From: Climacium dendroides
Taxonomy: Eukaryota > Streptophyta > Bryopsida > Hypnales > Climaciaceae
NCBI GenBank assembly: GCA_950106755.1
Contig: OX467091.1
Location: forward strand, 20,105,538 to 20,169,537
Length of the DNA: 64,000 nucleotides
Direction: 5' to 3'
Part shown: positions 1-12,770 of the stretch, piece after piece
Position numbering within the stretch: position 1 is the stretch's first letter
Layout of the letters: every line of letters begins with the position of its first letter
Position numbers and translations under genes: made by a program
The notes under the pieces: model-generated
What the model was told of the DNA's origin: nothing
Seen by the model: only the letters and a program-made list of their open reading frames with translations
The model's database searches: none

Positions 1-3000
1 GCATGGACTCTCCAGATCCAGCAATCCAACGGAGTCAATCAAGTGCATTTTGTTTCTTTCCAAAACATTCTTAGCTCGCTTGCTCTGTTTTGTTCACTAT
101 TAAGAATGTTCATGTTTTCTAGGAACGCTTGAAGACGTCCTATGCATAATATGTTCATAAACAGCTGAAGACATGCGGGATGTAAAGATCATTGACATCG
201 TCAATTTTGGATGCATCTCATTTCAACGCCATCAGAAGACATAATTGATTCACATGCCTTGAAGTTAAGTGTTGGAGATCAAAATTGTATTGAATTACAT
301 GCGAGTTTGCCCAATGAATTAGGCACGCTTTTGTGTTGATCTCTAAAAAACATATCAGGTTCATTCATGAACTTTTCTTTGATTTGTTTCTTCAATCATT
401 GGAGGTTTCATTTCTGAATGTCTGCCTTGCTTTCATTTTTTGACTTAGAAAGAATTCTTATCAGAATAGGCTGGATCAATAGTTCTACATTCTAATGTGA
501 TGTTGTTCTTGTTGCAAGCTTTCTTCACTTGAAGTGCTGACTAGTTTATGTAACTGCGGAAATTAAAATTGCACAGAGTTGTGAAAGGTGGAAACTGTGC
601 AGAAGGTTGTCAACCCTGGCATATACGACAAGTAACAGGTGATAGGGGCGTATAAGACCAGAGCTTTGTAGGTAAGCGTTGCAAAAAATGAGTAGTTCAT
701 GTTGCACCTCTTGCTCTATTGTCACTTTTGGTGGTGGGATTGGTTTTTGTAGTACCTTGCAAAAGGCTCTCGTCCAATGGATGTACTTTCTTTCATGTAC
801 CTTGAGATCAAAGCTTTCAATTTTGATGAAATGGAAGTTAGGTTTCCTAGCACATATGAAGTATCACCTTCCTTGTGAATATGATTTCCACCATGGTGAG
901 TAGAGGTTGTAATTGAATGATTGATTAGAAGTAAATTTGGGACCTTGATGGATTCATGTGACCAAAAATGTAATGAATGTGAAGGAGGCAATCCTTGGAG
1001 ACCCTCATGAATTTCATACTCTATATCTGAGGACGAGTTTGATCCTAACCGTGACATAGTAGAAGTATAGTTATTCATCAATACACATGGCTAGATTGAA
1101 TAAGTGAAAAAAATTTAATCAGGAGCTTGGTGGATAAACGTGTGAAATTAAAGAATAGGAAGTGCTGAGAGGAGACACTAAAAGAGTTTTGTGCATTTGA
1201 AAATGTAACGCCGCATTCCCAGTTGTTGTTTGTGGCACTTGAAATTTTTGGCTTGTTTTTCTTTGAATGGGGTAGACTGATGCTTCTTCATGGCAGTTGT
1301 CTTGTACTGAAGTTTCAATTCTTCAAAGTCAAATACTGAGCACAATTGATGAGTTCAATGTTGTTCAACCATCTTCCTTGACTATCTTCAGAATTAGCAG
1401 TGGAACTAGTAGAAGCCCTTGCTTCTTCATGAGTGAGTGCAAGCTTGGAGGCGTGATTTGTATGACACTGATTACCCTGTGTTGGATTAATTATCTAGGC
1501 AAATTGAGGTATGAAAATCTCAAATTTTGTCTCCCTGTCATTGGTCTACTGCTAGTATTTGAGTAATAGACAAGGTTGGCATGAACACAAAAGTATAAAG
1601 TTGCCAATTATTTTTCAACAATAATTTGGAGGATAGGAAATCTTGTTTAAAATGGCAGATTCTTTTGTGTTATATTTCAATGAATTAATTTCTTTAGCTT
1701 TAAAGTGTAGGAGTAATGCACAATATTTAATGCAAAATACACTTGTGAAAATGTGAAGTTTGTGAAATAAACACCATTTTGACAACAGTGAGGCTTATAC
1801 TAGCTAAACTGATGTGGACAATGTCTTTGACTTGTGCAATACAGTGTGCTATGAAAATGTATGGAGAGCCTTCGTTCGACTTTGGGTTCTTTAGAGCTGA
1901 AGTATTTGAAGGGAACATGTTAAGATTTCAACAAGCACAGCACTTATTGAAATTTTGTTTGGGGACTTCATACTGCAGGTTTTTGTGAAGTTAGGAGTCA
2001 ATTGCAGTAGTCTTCATTGAGAGGAACTGCCTAGTGAATATTATAGGTATTTTTCTTAAAACCTTCATAGAACAATTGATGTGCGCATGTTGAACATGAA
2101 GTTCTGTCTTGCATGTTTGGAGCTGCAAATTAACCTTTTGGGGGGTACAAAGCTTGTTTTGAAAGAAAATTGAAAATTGTGCAAATGGCTTAGATTTTAT
2201 AGGGAGTGAATGGTTATTATTTCATAATTTCATTTCTAGGCTAATATTTGTACAGCATGAAACACTCACACAATATGCCATAGCTATAAAATTTGCCCTT
2301 GACGAAATGATGAAATAGGAATGTGTTGTATTGCAGTGGTTTCTTGCATACTTTATATAGAATTCAGATGTTGTTGGAATAATTCGATTTCTGTTGTAGA
2401 ACAAGAGAATACAAGAGTGCTGATTTATTTTCTTGGTACTTTGCATGAGGTCTTCAAGGAACTTCTTGTAATGTAATCTTTAGTCCCAATGTACCTAATC
2501 TACGAAGTTTTAGATAAACAATGAAATATAAGTTCGTTGTTGTCAAAAGAGCATGTACAGGAGGACTAGGATTGTACAAGAATAACCATGTCTAATGTTC
2601 CATGAACCAAGTTCTACTAATTTTTATTTGGAATGCAGCATCCCCATACAATTAAAGTGTCTTACAGAAACAATTGCTAACTTTGATGAACATTCAATTT
2701 CCACAAGTCCCTTTATTCTATTTTTTTTTGTTGACATACAATGTTGTAGATACAATGTTTTTGACACTCAGACAGCACTGAAGAGTGTATACCTTCTGTA
2801 GACTTTTAAATGAAGTAGGGCCGTTGGGTTCAACTCAAAGAAAAAGAGCAAAAAAAGTGGAACTCATTTTTGAAGATGTGGAACATATGATAATATTTTG
2901 CAGATGATTTTCATTCCAAAATGAATGCATTGACATGTAATCCAAGCGGCTTCTTGTTTTTTGAGATTTAATACAGTTTATCTTGAAGTTTTCTAGTTAA

Positions 3001-3798
3001 ATGGTCAAAGGTTTCAAAATGAAAAACCTCAAGAACTGTGTAGTAATTGTACATTCTTAGAGGCTGCAATAAAGAAACGAGTGTACATTCAAGGAGCTGT
3101 GCTAGTGCAGCATTGCTTCATGTTCGAGCAAACTACCTAATTAAGAATTTGTGGTTCCACACATCATTTTCATAGCATAGTTGAAGGTAAAAGAATATGG
3201 TGACATTTGGAATTTCATAATGGTATTCAAGACTTTTAGAATTCAATTTGAAATGTTTGGGGTACAAATTTCTCTTCACATAAGCCACTTGGTAGTCAAC
3301 AAATATGAAGCATTATTTTTTTGAATTTGGGCAATCGCTGGTTAGTTTTTGGATTATATTATAGGCTTCAAAAGGAAAGTCTTACTTATTCAAGCAAGTT
3401 ATGGCTCTCAATATTGATCAATAGTTTAACTTTCCCATGCTAGCAAATGATTCTACGTTGACAAGTCTCGGTGCTGGAAGTTTACATTTGAGGATGTAGT
3501 GCTCAATCTTCCCCTTCCTCATAACCTTTGCTTTGCACAAACTTCAATATGTTTGCACCTTCATAGATTGTATGATTCACTTTTAGTCAATTTGGTGCGG
3601 ACTTGTAATAAATAAGCTTTGAAGAGATGGAAAGGGTAATGTACTTTGTGATTCAAACAATGAAGTGAGACATGAAGTATGAAATTTGTTTTGTATGTGT
3701 GATATCTTGAATGTCCTTGTTTTCATTCAAGGACTTGAACATTGTGCAATTGGTGGTCCAAAAATGTGCTGAACATATTTGTTTTTAATTGTACATAG
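1..3798. other. AT-rich stretch without a confident gene
   Basis: I see only short open frames with no recognisable protein family and no run of exons with matching splice phases. The last part lies just upstream of the first exon I can support for the spliced coding region at 3,799-6,489. Missing 5' exons of that region could therefore be hidden here, but I could not identify them. No RNA gene or obvious terminal repeat was seen. Confidence 0.5.
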
Positions 3799-6489
3799 GT
3801 GAAAGTACTCTCAAATCCAGTGAGTCCGCTTTTGTACAAGAGGGCAATCAAATGTCACCAGGTGTGTAAGACCTTTAGTTTCATTATTTTATGTCTTTTT
3901 TAATTATTCTAAATTGCTTAAAGTAGGATGCAGTCAGAGGCAAAGAACACTTAAAAGTTAGAAGTTCTTGGTTCTTGATTTGTGCTCATGAATCATATTA
4001 GAAAGTCGTACAAGTAAGAATTAAATTGTATTCAATTGTTGTTTTTTGTAATGCCTTTTATTGAAATTGGATAATGCTTCGTATTATTCGAAATCATGAT
4101 GTACATATTATTTGTGGTGTATGATGGCAGGCATCATAGTGGTTTGTGACGGAGATCACAACTTGATCTCAAAATTCAAAGCACCTAAGAAAACATCTGA
4201 GGTAATTGGAGGTCTTCATAGAAAAGGAAAACTTCTTGACAGTGACGACATTCAATTGGTGGGAGAAGACTCTTTGGAGGCCGGTGATTACACTTTCATA
4301 CCAGAAGATGGGAGTCCTACTACAACTCTTGGGGCACACCAATTGACCACATCTCCAAAAATGGTGTCAACAATTTCTACCACACCTCTTGGAACATAGG
4401 ACAATAAATCCTTGCAAGAAGACAAAAAAGAAGAATTTGAAGAGAAGTCTTCGCCCGTGCCAAAGTATCAGCAACAACGAAATGAGAGAGTGGCATTCAA
4501 TGAGAAGCGATTTTTGGAGTTGTTCCCAGACAAGTAAGTTTTTCCTTTTGAATTATTATGGTTCAATGTCTCCTCCGAATTTGCTGAGGAGATGGATTGT
4601 AATTTACATAGACTATCTAAGTTTCATAATGATTGAGAATGAAATGACCAAATTCAGTTTTTTATAGGAAAATGACAACATATGTGTAGAATTTGGAATA
4701 GTTCTTATCGTATTGGTAGTTTATGTTAAAGGTTCAATTCTGATGTTTCAAAATATAGAGCACAAATTTCTGTTAATTAGCATCTAATACTCGTATATGA
4801 AATAAAGCACTTGCTTTTGCAAATTGTGGTTTGCAAATATTATATTGTTGAATGTTCATTGTCTCATTCATCAATGTTGTTTACTATTATAAATTTAGGG
4901 AAATGAAGCAAAAGCAAGGAAAACATTCTGGAAAACAAAAGAAACAAGCAGTGGAATCCCCAAAACGGGTAGCTATCAAGTCACCAGAGGTACAACATGT
5001 TCGAATGAAACCTATTCCAAGGTATGATTAGATTTTTAAACCTCCAAGAAAAGTTCATAGGGATCTTTCAAAGAAGTACAGCAAAGAGGCCTTGAGACTT
5101 GATTTCAATTCGCAATATCACACATTCATGTCCAATAGGAGGCTTCTGAAGGCATGGCTTAAAGAGGAAGGTTTCTTTGCAAGACCCCCTAATTTGAAAA
5201 CTGACCGGGAGGCAAGAATGGCTTTGAAGAATCTTATTTCACTAAAGCAATCAAGTCTTGCAGCATTGAATTTTGATAACATCACTTTCAGGTGGCAAGA
5301 ACAAGACATTTTTGTAGAAGCAAAGTCAATGCTACAATATGCACGGAAAGTGGATGGCAGGAATCCTAAAGAAGTGGAACGTGAAGAGTCTGATTCTGAA
5401 GATTCAAAATTTGAAAGCTTTGTAGTTCGCTTGGACACTTCTGCTACTTCAAGGTATGTTTTCAATTACCATTGCAATGCTGTTGATTGTTTAATGTTTA
5501 CGATGTTGACTCAATGTTATTCACTTTGAGTTCTTCAGTATTCAACGTCTACTGCAAGCAATGGTTTGTTTGTTTCAGCCATCAGAATCCGCCAGTCTTT
5601 CTTGGTTCAACATCAAGTGAACAAGAGAGGGAGAATGCTTTGGTTCCCTTCCAAAAACAAAGTGTGAGTTTGTAAACACATCAAAGTGTAATTGACCTAG
5701 AATAGCTTTGTATTTTGTATTGCACTTTGTAATGTGTACTTCTCAGAATTCTTAGATTGGCATGGCTATGTGAAGCAGGAAAATTCAATCCTACAATCAA
5801 AAGTATCAATTGAATCTAATGTGGGGCTTATCTCCAATATTTCTAAACCTGTTGAGGCAATACAAAAAGCAACTGAAGTGCTTCAAAACAAGGACAGCAA
5901 GCATTGCAGACCTTTGGAGGCATTGACCAACGATAAGGACTCGTCTATTGACAAGGTGAAGATCATTAATTCAATATAATTAGTTGCATGTCAACTTGAA
6001 ATTTTTTCAATCTTTAATTTTTTTATTTAAACAATATTGAGTACAGTTTTTCAATTTTGTTGTTGTATACATGAATTTATCATTGCAATTTATCTTTTTA
6101 CAATCTTATGATATAGTTTTCTAATTGTACAGATGGTAGCCGACGATGATCCAATGGTTCGTGGAGTGCCAATTGTAAGAATTTCTTCAAGGAAGAGGAA
6201 AGCTACTACTCTCACCAAAGCAAATGCCTACTTCGAAAAGGCAAGTAACACCTCTTTGAACACAATTCTTAATGAATCAGTAATAGGCTCAGTGGCTGAT
6301 GCGGAGAAAATGGTTTGGGGAGAATTTGGACTCAATGATGTGGATGTGATGTATTCAAAGCTCAAGGTTTATATGAGAGAGCAGAACAAGCTTAATACAA
6401 AAAAGCCTTTCAAGAATAGCTTAAAGCTTAGTGAGCAAGAAGCAGTGATGAAAGTAGCACAATATTTGATAGGCAAACATAGCATTTAG
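3799..6489 (+). pseudogene. Unrecognised multi-exon coding region interrupted by in-frame TAG codons
   Basis: I do not recognise the family. Exons that join in phase are 3,799-3,861, 4,131-4,533, 4,899-5,453, 5,579-5,661, 5,747-5,955 and 6,133-6,489, all with GT-AG borders. The last ends with ...GKHSI and a TAG stop. The second exon encodes a compact module (GIIVVCDGD... then LVGEDSLEAGDYTFI) that resembles a beta-grasp or ubiquitin-like fold; this is only a visual impression. The following exons are charged and Lys/Glu-rich, with a basic SSRKRKATT patch near the start of the last exon. In-frame TAG codons occur at 4,397-4,399 and 5,029-5,031. The second could be removed by a 60-nt, frame-neutral GT-AG intron (5,022-5,081), but that is very short for a plant. 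I therefore call it a probable pseudogene or repeat-borne gene. A 5' part is probably missing. A living gene with unusual splicing is the alternative. Confidence 0.5.
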
Positions 6490-6639
6490 TATTTAATGTT
6501 TGTAATTCATATCATTTGTGTAGTAGAACCTATATTACTCACAACATTTGTTATTTTGGATATTTGTCACTTATTAAAGTTATGAATCATTGCATTTTAT
6601 GAATAATCCACTTGTAATTTGCAACCTTTTTCCTTCACT

Positions 6640-7205
6640 GCATTTTTCATTTACTGCATTTCAAATTTGCTACATTCTCTCTCACTACATTTATGTTTTC
6701 CTACAATTTCAATTCACTACATTTTTGGCTTATTGCATTTCTCGTTTCCAAAATTCTCTATTTCCTACTTTTGTAGATTGCTACAATTATTTCAATTCAC
6801 CACATTTTCTGTTTACTACACCTGCCATTTGCTACATTTTCCATTTACTACATTCTTTGTTTACTACGTTTTGGATTTACTACATTCTCAATTCACTACA
6901 TTTCCCATTTACTACATTCTTTGTTTACTACATTTCCAATTTCCTTCATTTTCAATTCACTACATTTCCCATTTACTACATTCTATGTTTACTACATTTC
7001 CGATTTGCTACATTCTCAATTCACTACATTTCCCATTTACTGCATTCTTTGTTTACTACATTCTCAATTCACTACATTTCTCATTTACTGCATTCTTTGT
7101 TTACTACATTTTCAATTCACTACATTTTCCATTTCCTACGTTCCCAATTCACTACATTTTTTATTCACTACATTTGTCATTTTACCACTTTCGAAATGTA
7201 GAGAT
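6640..7205. repeat. Minisatellite with a 16-bp period
   Basis: The array is built of 16-bp units with a conserved core such as TTTACTACATT or TTCACTACATT followed by five variable bases (CTTTG, TCCCA, CTCAA). Variants recur in the order CAA/CCCA/TTTG, which gives a higher-order 48-bp unit. The unit contains no stop codon in any of the three plus-strand frames, and 16 is not a multiple of 3. All three frames therefore stay open and encode 16-residue periodic peptides. I treat these as artefacts, not genes. The left end (6,600-6,790) is more degenerate. Confidence 0.9.
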
Positions 7206-7901
7206 GGTAGTGCATTCACTACATTCTGTCTTTTACTACTTTAGTGTTAAGTACATAGGAAAATAGGTAGTAAAATGCCTTGTTTTCCTATGTAGTAAAA
7301 TGAAATATTCTCCCTGTGGATCCTGAGGATTCTCTCCTACCAAAGGTAAAAGCAAAGTCAATCAGGACTTCTCAAGAGAATAAGAAGATCCAGAGCGCAA
7401 AACATTACCATTTTCTCACCCAAGATCCAGCTTTCCATGAGCGAGAACCTCCACACTAAATTCTGTAACAAGATCATCAAAGAGAAAACTGAGACAAAAA
7501 GAATTTTAAGATACCATTTCGATACCATTGCTTGATAAGAGTGCCATCGGATGGAGAGCTTCTCGGAATATTAAGTGTCTTCCAGAATATCCTAACTATC
7601 AATTTCTGTAAAAACTCTTTTCTGGATTTGGTGGATCCTAGAGTCTATCGGTGGGCCGCCTATACATTTCAAGACTTATTTGCGAGACATTCCTAAAATT
7701 ATTATTCATCTGAAGTGAAGATGAATAGTAAGAATTTTGTCCTATGCAATTTTATTTTATTTCCTGTCATTAAACCATAAAGGTCGTCGCGGACACCAAA
7801 CGGTCCGATGAATGACAAGAAAAATATCTTGTACAGGACAGAAATACAACTATTCATCCTCGGAAGTAGGGGTGGAAAGGGGAAATCTTCTACAGTGTTT
7901 T
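7206..7901. other. Intergenic stretch, nothing recognised
   Basis: This interval has mixed base composition with no open frame of interest. It lies between the minisatellite and a 78-bp tandem duplication and may be part of a decayed mobile element. I found no terminal repeats or target duplication to support that. Confidence 0.4.
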
Positions 7902-8057
7902 GACTTCCAATGAGTGGTTTTGGAATTTTATATACCTATGATTCCCACGGTATCAAAATGCATGATTTCCACGGTCACTGACTTCCAATGAGTGGTTTTG
8001 GAATTTTATATACCCATGATTCCCACGGTATCAAAATGCATGATTTCCACGGTCACT
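7902..8057. repeat. 78-bp tandem duplication (two copies)
   Basis: Copy one is 7,902-7,979 and copy two is 7,980-8,057. They differ at a single base (ACCTATG versus ACCCATG). The near identity indicates a recent duplication. A TTAA preceded by CCCTTAAAG in reverse complement lies at 8,074-8,077, matching the right end of the TTAA-flanked elements found elsewhere in the window. I could not find a matching left end. Confidence 0.93.
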
Positions 8058-8077
8058 CGTCCGCCCTTTAAGGGTTA

Positions 8078-8840
8078 ATTGACTTGGAAAATAGATGTAT
8101 ACTTGTTTGAGGATAGAAAGACATAGAGGATCAAAATTGACCAATGAATGACTCTGCTATCTACTATTGAAACCAGAAGGGCTCTTGTCAGTCCACTAAT
8201 TAGTGAAATTTTGGTGACTACCCCGGTCATAGGGGACGAGTCCTTTCATAGCAAATGAAATCATGAAGAACGGAGCAGAGTTGCTTTCGACTCTAAAACC
8301 TATACCAGAGACTCAAAGTGCAAAATACCTCTAAAGGTGCCTTTACTTATAATACTTCTTTGCATATTCGTGAATTTTATTACTAAACACAAACGCCGGG
8401 CTTGTGCATGGTTACAATACTCTTTTTTTTTTCAATAAACTCCTTCCTCTATGTTTTCCCTTCTTAAGATATCTTGTTCTTAAAAGCATATACACAGTAA
8501 GAATATTATCACGCTGCTCTCCAAAGACAAAATACAAAAATTATACAACACTTCTTTGAGGAATTCTACCGTCTACATAACATTCAGTAGTCTTTGCAGG
8601 GACTGCCTTTTCTTCTTTGAACCCTCGCTGAATGAAATTCATCCCTAACAGCTGACTCGCGACTGGCGTGGAGCTTCACTCCTTCTCCTCTGCCCCCTAG
8701 CCAACCAAGGGGACCAAATAAAAATCTTCACAGTTGAAATTGCTTTTCATTCCTTACTAGATCTGCCTTGCTTAGTTTTGTAATATGGGAATAAAAAAAT
8801 GTTTATTTGTGTTATAAACATTGAAAAGTTGAAAATGCTT
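8078..8840. other. Intergenic stretch, nothing recognised
   Basis: No coding potential was seen. It contains one copy of the phrase ACATTCAGTAG at about 8,580, which recurs at the right side of the foldback structure (about 11,315). Confidence 0.4.
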
Positions 8841-11327
8841 GTTCATCAATTTCTATGGACAAGTAAAGTAAATTTCAATACAATTGTAATGAAGTTTGCT
8901 TTACTTGTAACAATACAAATTGATAAACAAATTCCTTCAATTCCCTTTGAGTATATAGTGGAATGAGAAGCTCTTTATATTCACAAGGGTGGTAGGAGAT
9001 AGAGTAAACCATGTGGGATATCTAAATTAGAAGGAGTAGGAGCTCCACCACTCATAGTGAAGTGAAATTTTAGAATTGTGTTAAAACTAGGATTTCAAAC
9101 CTCATTTAGGCATAATAAGACATCTTATTTCAAAAATCTTTAAACTAAGAAAAGTTGGAAAATCAATATATTTTTCAGCTCCAAAAATCTGTTTGAGATT
9201 TCAGAACTCCAATCAAAAGTTATAGACAAACATAAGAGAGGGATTGGAAAAGGAGACTTTTTTGACATTTTCAAGCATGCTTTTAAAAAAAATTATCTTC
9301 AAATATTTCATTATATACAATTTAGAATCACATCTTAGCAATACAATGCTCTAAAAATATATATTTCAACAAATGCATTTGAATATTTTGTAATGAATTG
9401 AATTTGAACCAATCAATAGAATTCTTTAGATTTGGCATACATAACTTCACAAGGATGCAAACAACTAAAAATTAGTTTGAAATTTAAAAATCTAAAGTTT
9501 TGTAACTAAAAAAAGAGTTTTTTTTTTATGTAAATGATTAGAACTAGTGATTCAATGCTTTTATGACTACAAGTTCATATGTTTAACTTTTAAGGCTCTA
9601 TGACTATGTTTTCATCAGAAATGCTTCAAAACTACCATTTTTAGTACAAGTACCAAATTTTTCAAAAAAAATTGTTTTTGAAAAATATAGCCATAGGATC
9701 TTGTAGTAAATTGACTTGAGAATATGTGGTAAAAAATTCAAAAATTTCATTCTGTACATTGTAAAATATAAGTGTTGAAATGCATTGAAATTTTTTTGGT
9801 AGCCTTGCCAGAAATTAGATAGCTACACTTCAAATGCTCACTTTTCTACGAGAAAATGTCAAAAATGGTGGTGTTTCTTTAGATTCATTTTCCTAGACAA
9901 GTTGCTTATATGCTTGAAAATTTTCAAATCATTTGGAATTGTCCAACATATAGGAAAAAAATAGTAAGCAGAAAGAAATAGAAAATGAATCAAAATACTA
10001 ATTTGTTAATAATTCATTTATGAAATTGAAATTTGCCAATTCCAATGGTTGTAATGTTGCACTAATTAATCTACATCATATGATTTTATTTTTTTCAAAA
10101 AATATATAGAATTAAATTAGATAAATAACTTCAAAGTTTATTTTAGAGTAGAGACTACATGACTACCTGCAAATTAAATTTCGTCATAACTTTCATCTCA
10201 TTAGTCAAAATGGAATGATTCAAAACTTTCCATGCATATATAAATTTGACAAAGCAATTTCAAATTTTAATTTCTAGAAAAAACGTTTTTTTAAATTTGC
10301 CCAAACCACCCATTTATAAAAGAAAGTCACATTTCAAGCCATAATTTTTGACTTGTATTTCCAAATGTCATGAAATTATTGCACATGATAGATATTTGTG
10401 GTCTCCACCTTCTATTACAATTCTAGCCTATAATATGCAAATCTGCAATCACATGTACTTGCTTGAAATTTCTTTATAGCCAAAAAACCATGTAGGGGTC
10501 AAATTTCAGAGAAGGGTAGAAATGGACAATTTTTTTGACATTGTCAAACACCTTCTCTAAAATTTGCTCATATCTTTTAATTGGAGTCTCCAAATATCAA
10601 TTGGATTTTTGGAGATGAAACATGACTTAATTTACCAACTTATTTTAGTTCAAATGTTTTTGAAGAAATATCATCTACTATGCCTAAATGAGATCTGAAA
10701 TTTCAATTTTCACACATTTCCTAGTTCTGACTTAACTCTATTAGTGATTGAGCTCTCACTACTTCTAATTCACATATCCCACATTGTTTGAACTACCTCC
10801 TACCACCCTATGTGTATATAAGAACTTCTCTTCTATCATTGAAGCTCAAAATGAGATTGGCTTCCTAGAAAAGGTGAGGTTATTCAAGCAAAGAGTTGAT
10901 TAAATATGCTTGAAGTACTACACAATGAATTGGAAGTTGTTTTGTTCAAATTAAATGGCAGCTCATTGAATAAATTGATTTGCATTTTGTTTGAAGTTAT
11001 CAATTTAGTAACTGTAATTATATGTACTACATTTTTCATTTACCTCAACATGCAGTCGTAGCCTGTCATATCCTTGAATTCCTGATCCTGGCATTTCCTT
11101 CAGTTTTGACAGATATCGACACCTGTCCTCATAGCTACTGATGGTGCAGAATATCCCGCACCATTTCATCCCTTTGGATGGAATGATGCAGGATATTCCG
11201 CATCATTCCGTCTAGCCAGAGGCAGTAGACAGTAAAACTACTGAATGTTATGAAAGCAAACTTCATTACAATTGTATTGAAATTTACTTTACTTGTCCAT
11301 AAAAATTGATGCATAACATTCAGTAGC
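8840..11327. mobile_element. Long foldback structure with ~450-800 bp arms, probable non-autonomous DNA element
   Basis: The left arm (about 8,840-9,290) is matched in reverse complement by the right arm (about 10,510-11,310). Anchors include GTGGGATAT...TTAGAAG...AGCTC at 9,010-9,050 against its complement near 10,740-10,790, GGGTGGTAGGAG at 8,985 against CTCCTACCACCC at 10,797, and a block of about 60 bp containing TGGACAAGTAAAGTAAATTT at 8,860-8,905 against 11,250-11,300. The arms have diverged by many small changes. The middle has no open reading frame. Such long arms fit a foldback or Mutator-like non-autonomous element. I could not define exact ends or a target-site duplication, so the class is open. 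Confidence 0.6.
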
Positions 11328-11421
11328 AGACATAGGAGTCTGCCTTCTCTCTGACAGAATGGTGCTGAATATTCGGCATCATTTCATCTGTTGGATGATA
11401 TGGTGCCGAATATTCCACACC
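11143..11421. repeat. Four 20-bp dyad-symmetric modules (consensus GRTGCnGAATATTCnGCAYC)
   Basis: The modules are at 11,143-11,162, 11,185-11,204, 11,361-11,380 and 11,402-11,421. Each is an imperfect palindrome of the form G(G/A)TGC - GAATATTC-like centre - GCA(C/T)C, and ATCC/GGAT or ATC/GAT flanks extend the symmetry of the pairs. Start-to-start spacing is 42, 176 and 41 bp, so they form two pairs. A 15-bp perfect inverted repeat (CTACTGAATGTTATG and its complement, about 11,238-11,327) sits between the pairs. They could be protein-binding sites in a mobile-element end; no function is shown. Confidence 0.75.
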
Positions 11422-11429
11422 ATTCAGTA

Positions 11430-12750
11430 GCTACATGGTCAGATGTCAAAAAATGTTAGACTGTAAGAGATAAAAGCAATGAAACAATTAATGAGGGCTT
11501 AGCTGACTCCAATTAAATTAGCTTTGGTAGTTGGTGCCACCACTTCTTGTGGATGAAATTCTTGGAAGAGAAGAAAGGCAGCCTTTGCTTTAGCTATTGA
11601 ATGTTATGGAGTGAAAAGAAATGCTACAATTTGTAATATGGCTGCTCAAAGCAAGACTTTTGGATTTTACTGTTGTGATGGAATTTTATTATGCACAACT
11701 TTTATATTCTTTGTTGGTGTGGGGATTGGTATGGATCTGTTGAAATACTTGGATGTTTGCATTTTGGAAATATCAAAAAAGTATTCAAGAAATAGAATAT
11801 TCACTAATGGAATTGCAGCAATTAAGTTATAGACTTTCTTTTGTAAAGAGAATTGATTTTAAATTGTTTTTCTTTTACATACTAAAGAAAGAATTAACTT
11901 TGACCATTCAATGCTTGGTGAACACAAAGAGTTTGAGTTTGTTCATTGAAGGTCCCACATTTGACCAGAAATCTAGGATGAGGATGATTATTGTCTTAGT
12001 TAGTTGCACATCCTACATTTTTGAACAATTGAACAATGGCTTGAAAAATGATTACACTTTGTCATTGACTACCATTGAAATGTTAGTTTTATAATTCATA
12101 TTTTCTATTTTAAACATTGTCACCTATGATTTATCCCCTTATTGATTGTTCAACAATTCACTAGGTGAATGATGATTGTTTTAAATGGTGTATTTCATCC
12201 AATTATATCCATTGAAAAAGTTTAAAGAAAAATGTAAGATAATGTATATTAATGAAAAAAAATTGCATATCTTTTTTAATCCATAACATTCTTAGTTTAC
12301 ATTTTTTCAATCCCCCTAAGATCCCCTAAAAGAAAAGATATCCTTTCAGAGATACTTAATACAAGATTTAGGCAACGATAGTAGCCACTTACCATACAGA
12401 ATTTAAGATATCAAATCCTATATTCATTGTTTTTTTTTAATTGAAAGGAACATACTTGTCAACAAGATATAGAAATCCATACAAGAAATTAAGAATGTTG
12501 TGATGGGCATACAAGGACCCCTCTTAAATTGAAGTGAATTTAGGTAAGGTGAATTGAATTACATAGTTGACAAGAAGAATAGTATTTTTATTGTATTTTT
12601 TATACACTTCTTTTGAGACCTATGATGATTTTAATTTTAGAATGTTATATATAAATTCCATTGTAAATCAATTTTATAGCGGTAGACATTTTGGACAAGT
12701 TTCAATTTTATATTATGTTTTTCTAAAGCACTTAAAAGAGAAGCAAAACT
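11430..12750. other. AT-rich intergenic stretch
   Basis: Two short overlapping frames (11,611-12,094) show no family, no splice pattern and low-complexity composition, so I do not call them genes. Composition changes to a GC-richer leader at about 12,760, where the ETFB upstream region starts. Confidence 0.5.
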
Positions 12751-12770
12751 TATGCACCCATCTTATCGTG

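Noticed and set aside
6590..7266. Three overlapping plus-strand open frames of 107-215 codons rich in Phe, Tyr, Ile and His.
   Set aside because: All are read from the 16-bp minisatellite, whose unit lacks stops in every forward frame; no start context, splice sites or family.
11611..12094. Two overlapping plus-strand frames (73 and 113 codons) as possible small genes.
   Set aside because: Low-complexity AT-rich sequence, no family, no splice or conservation evidence available.
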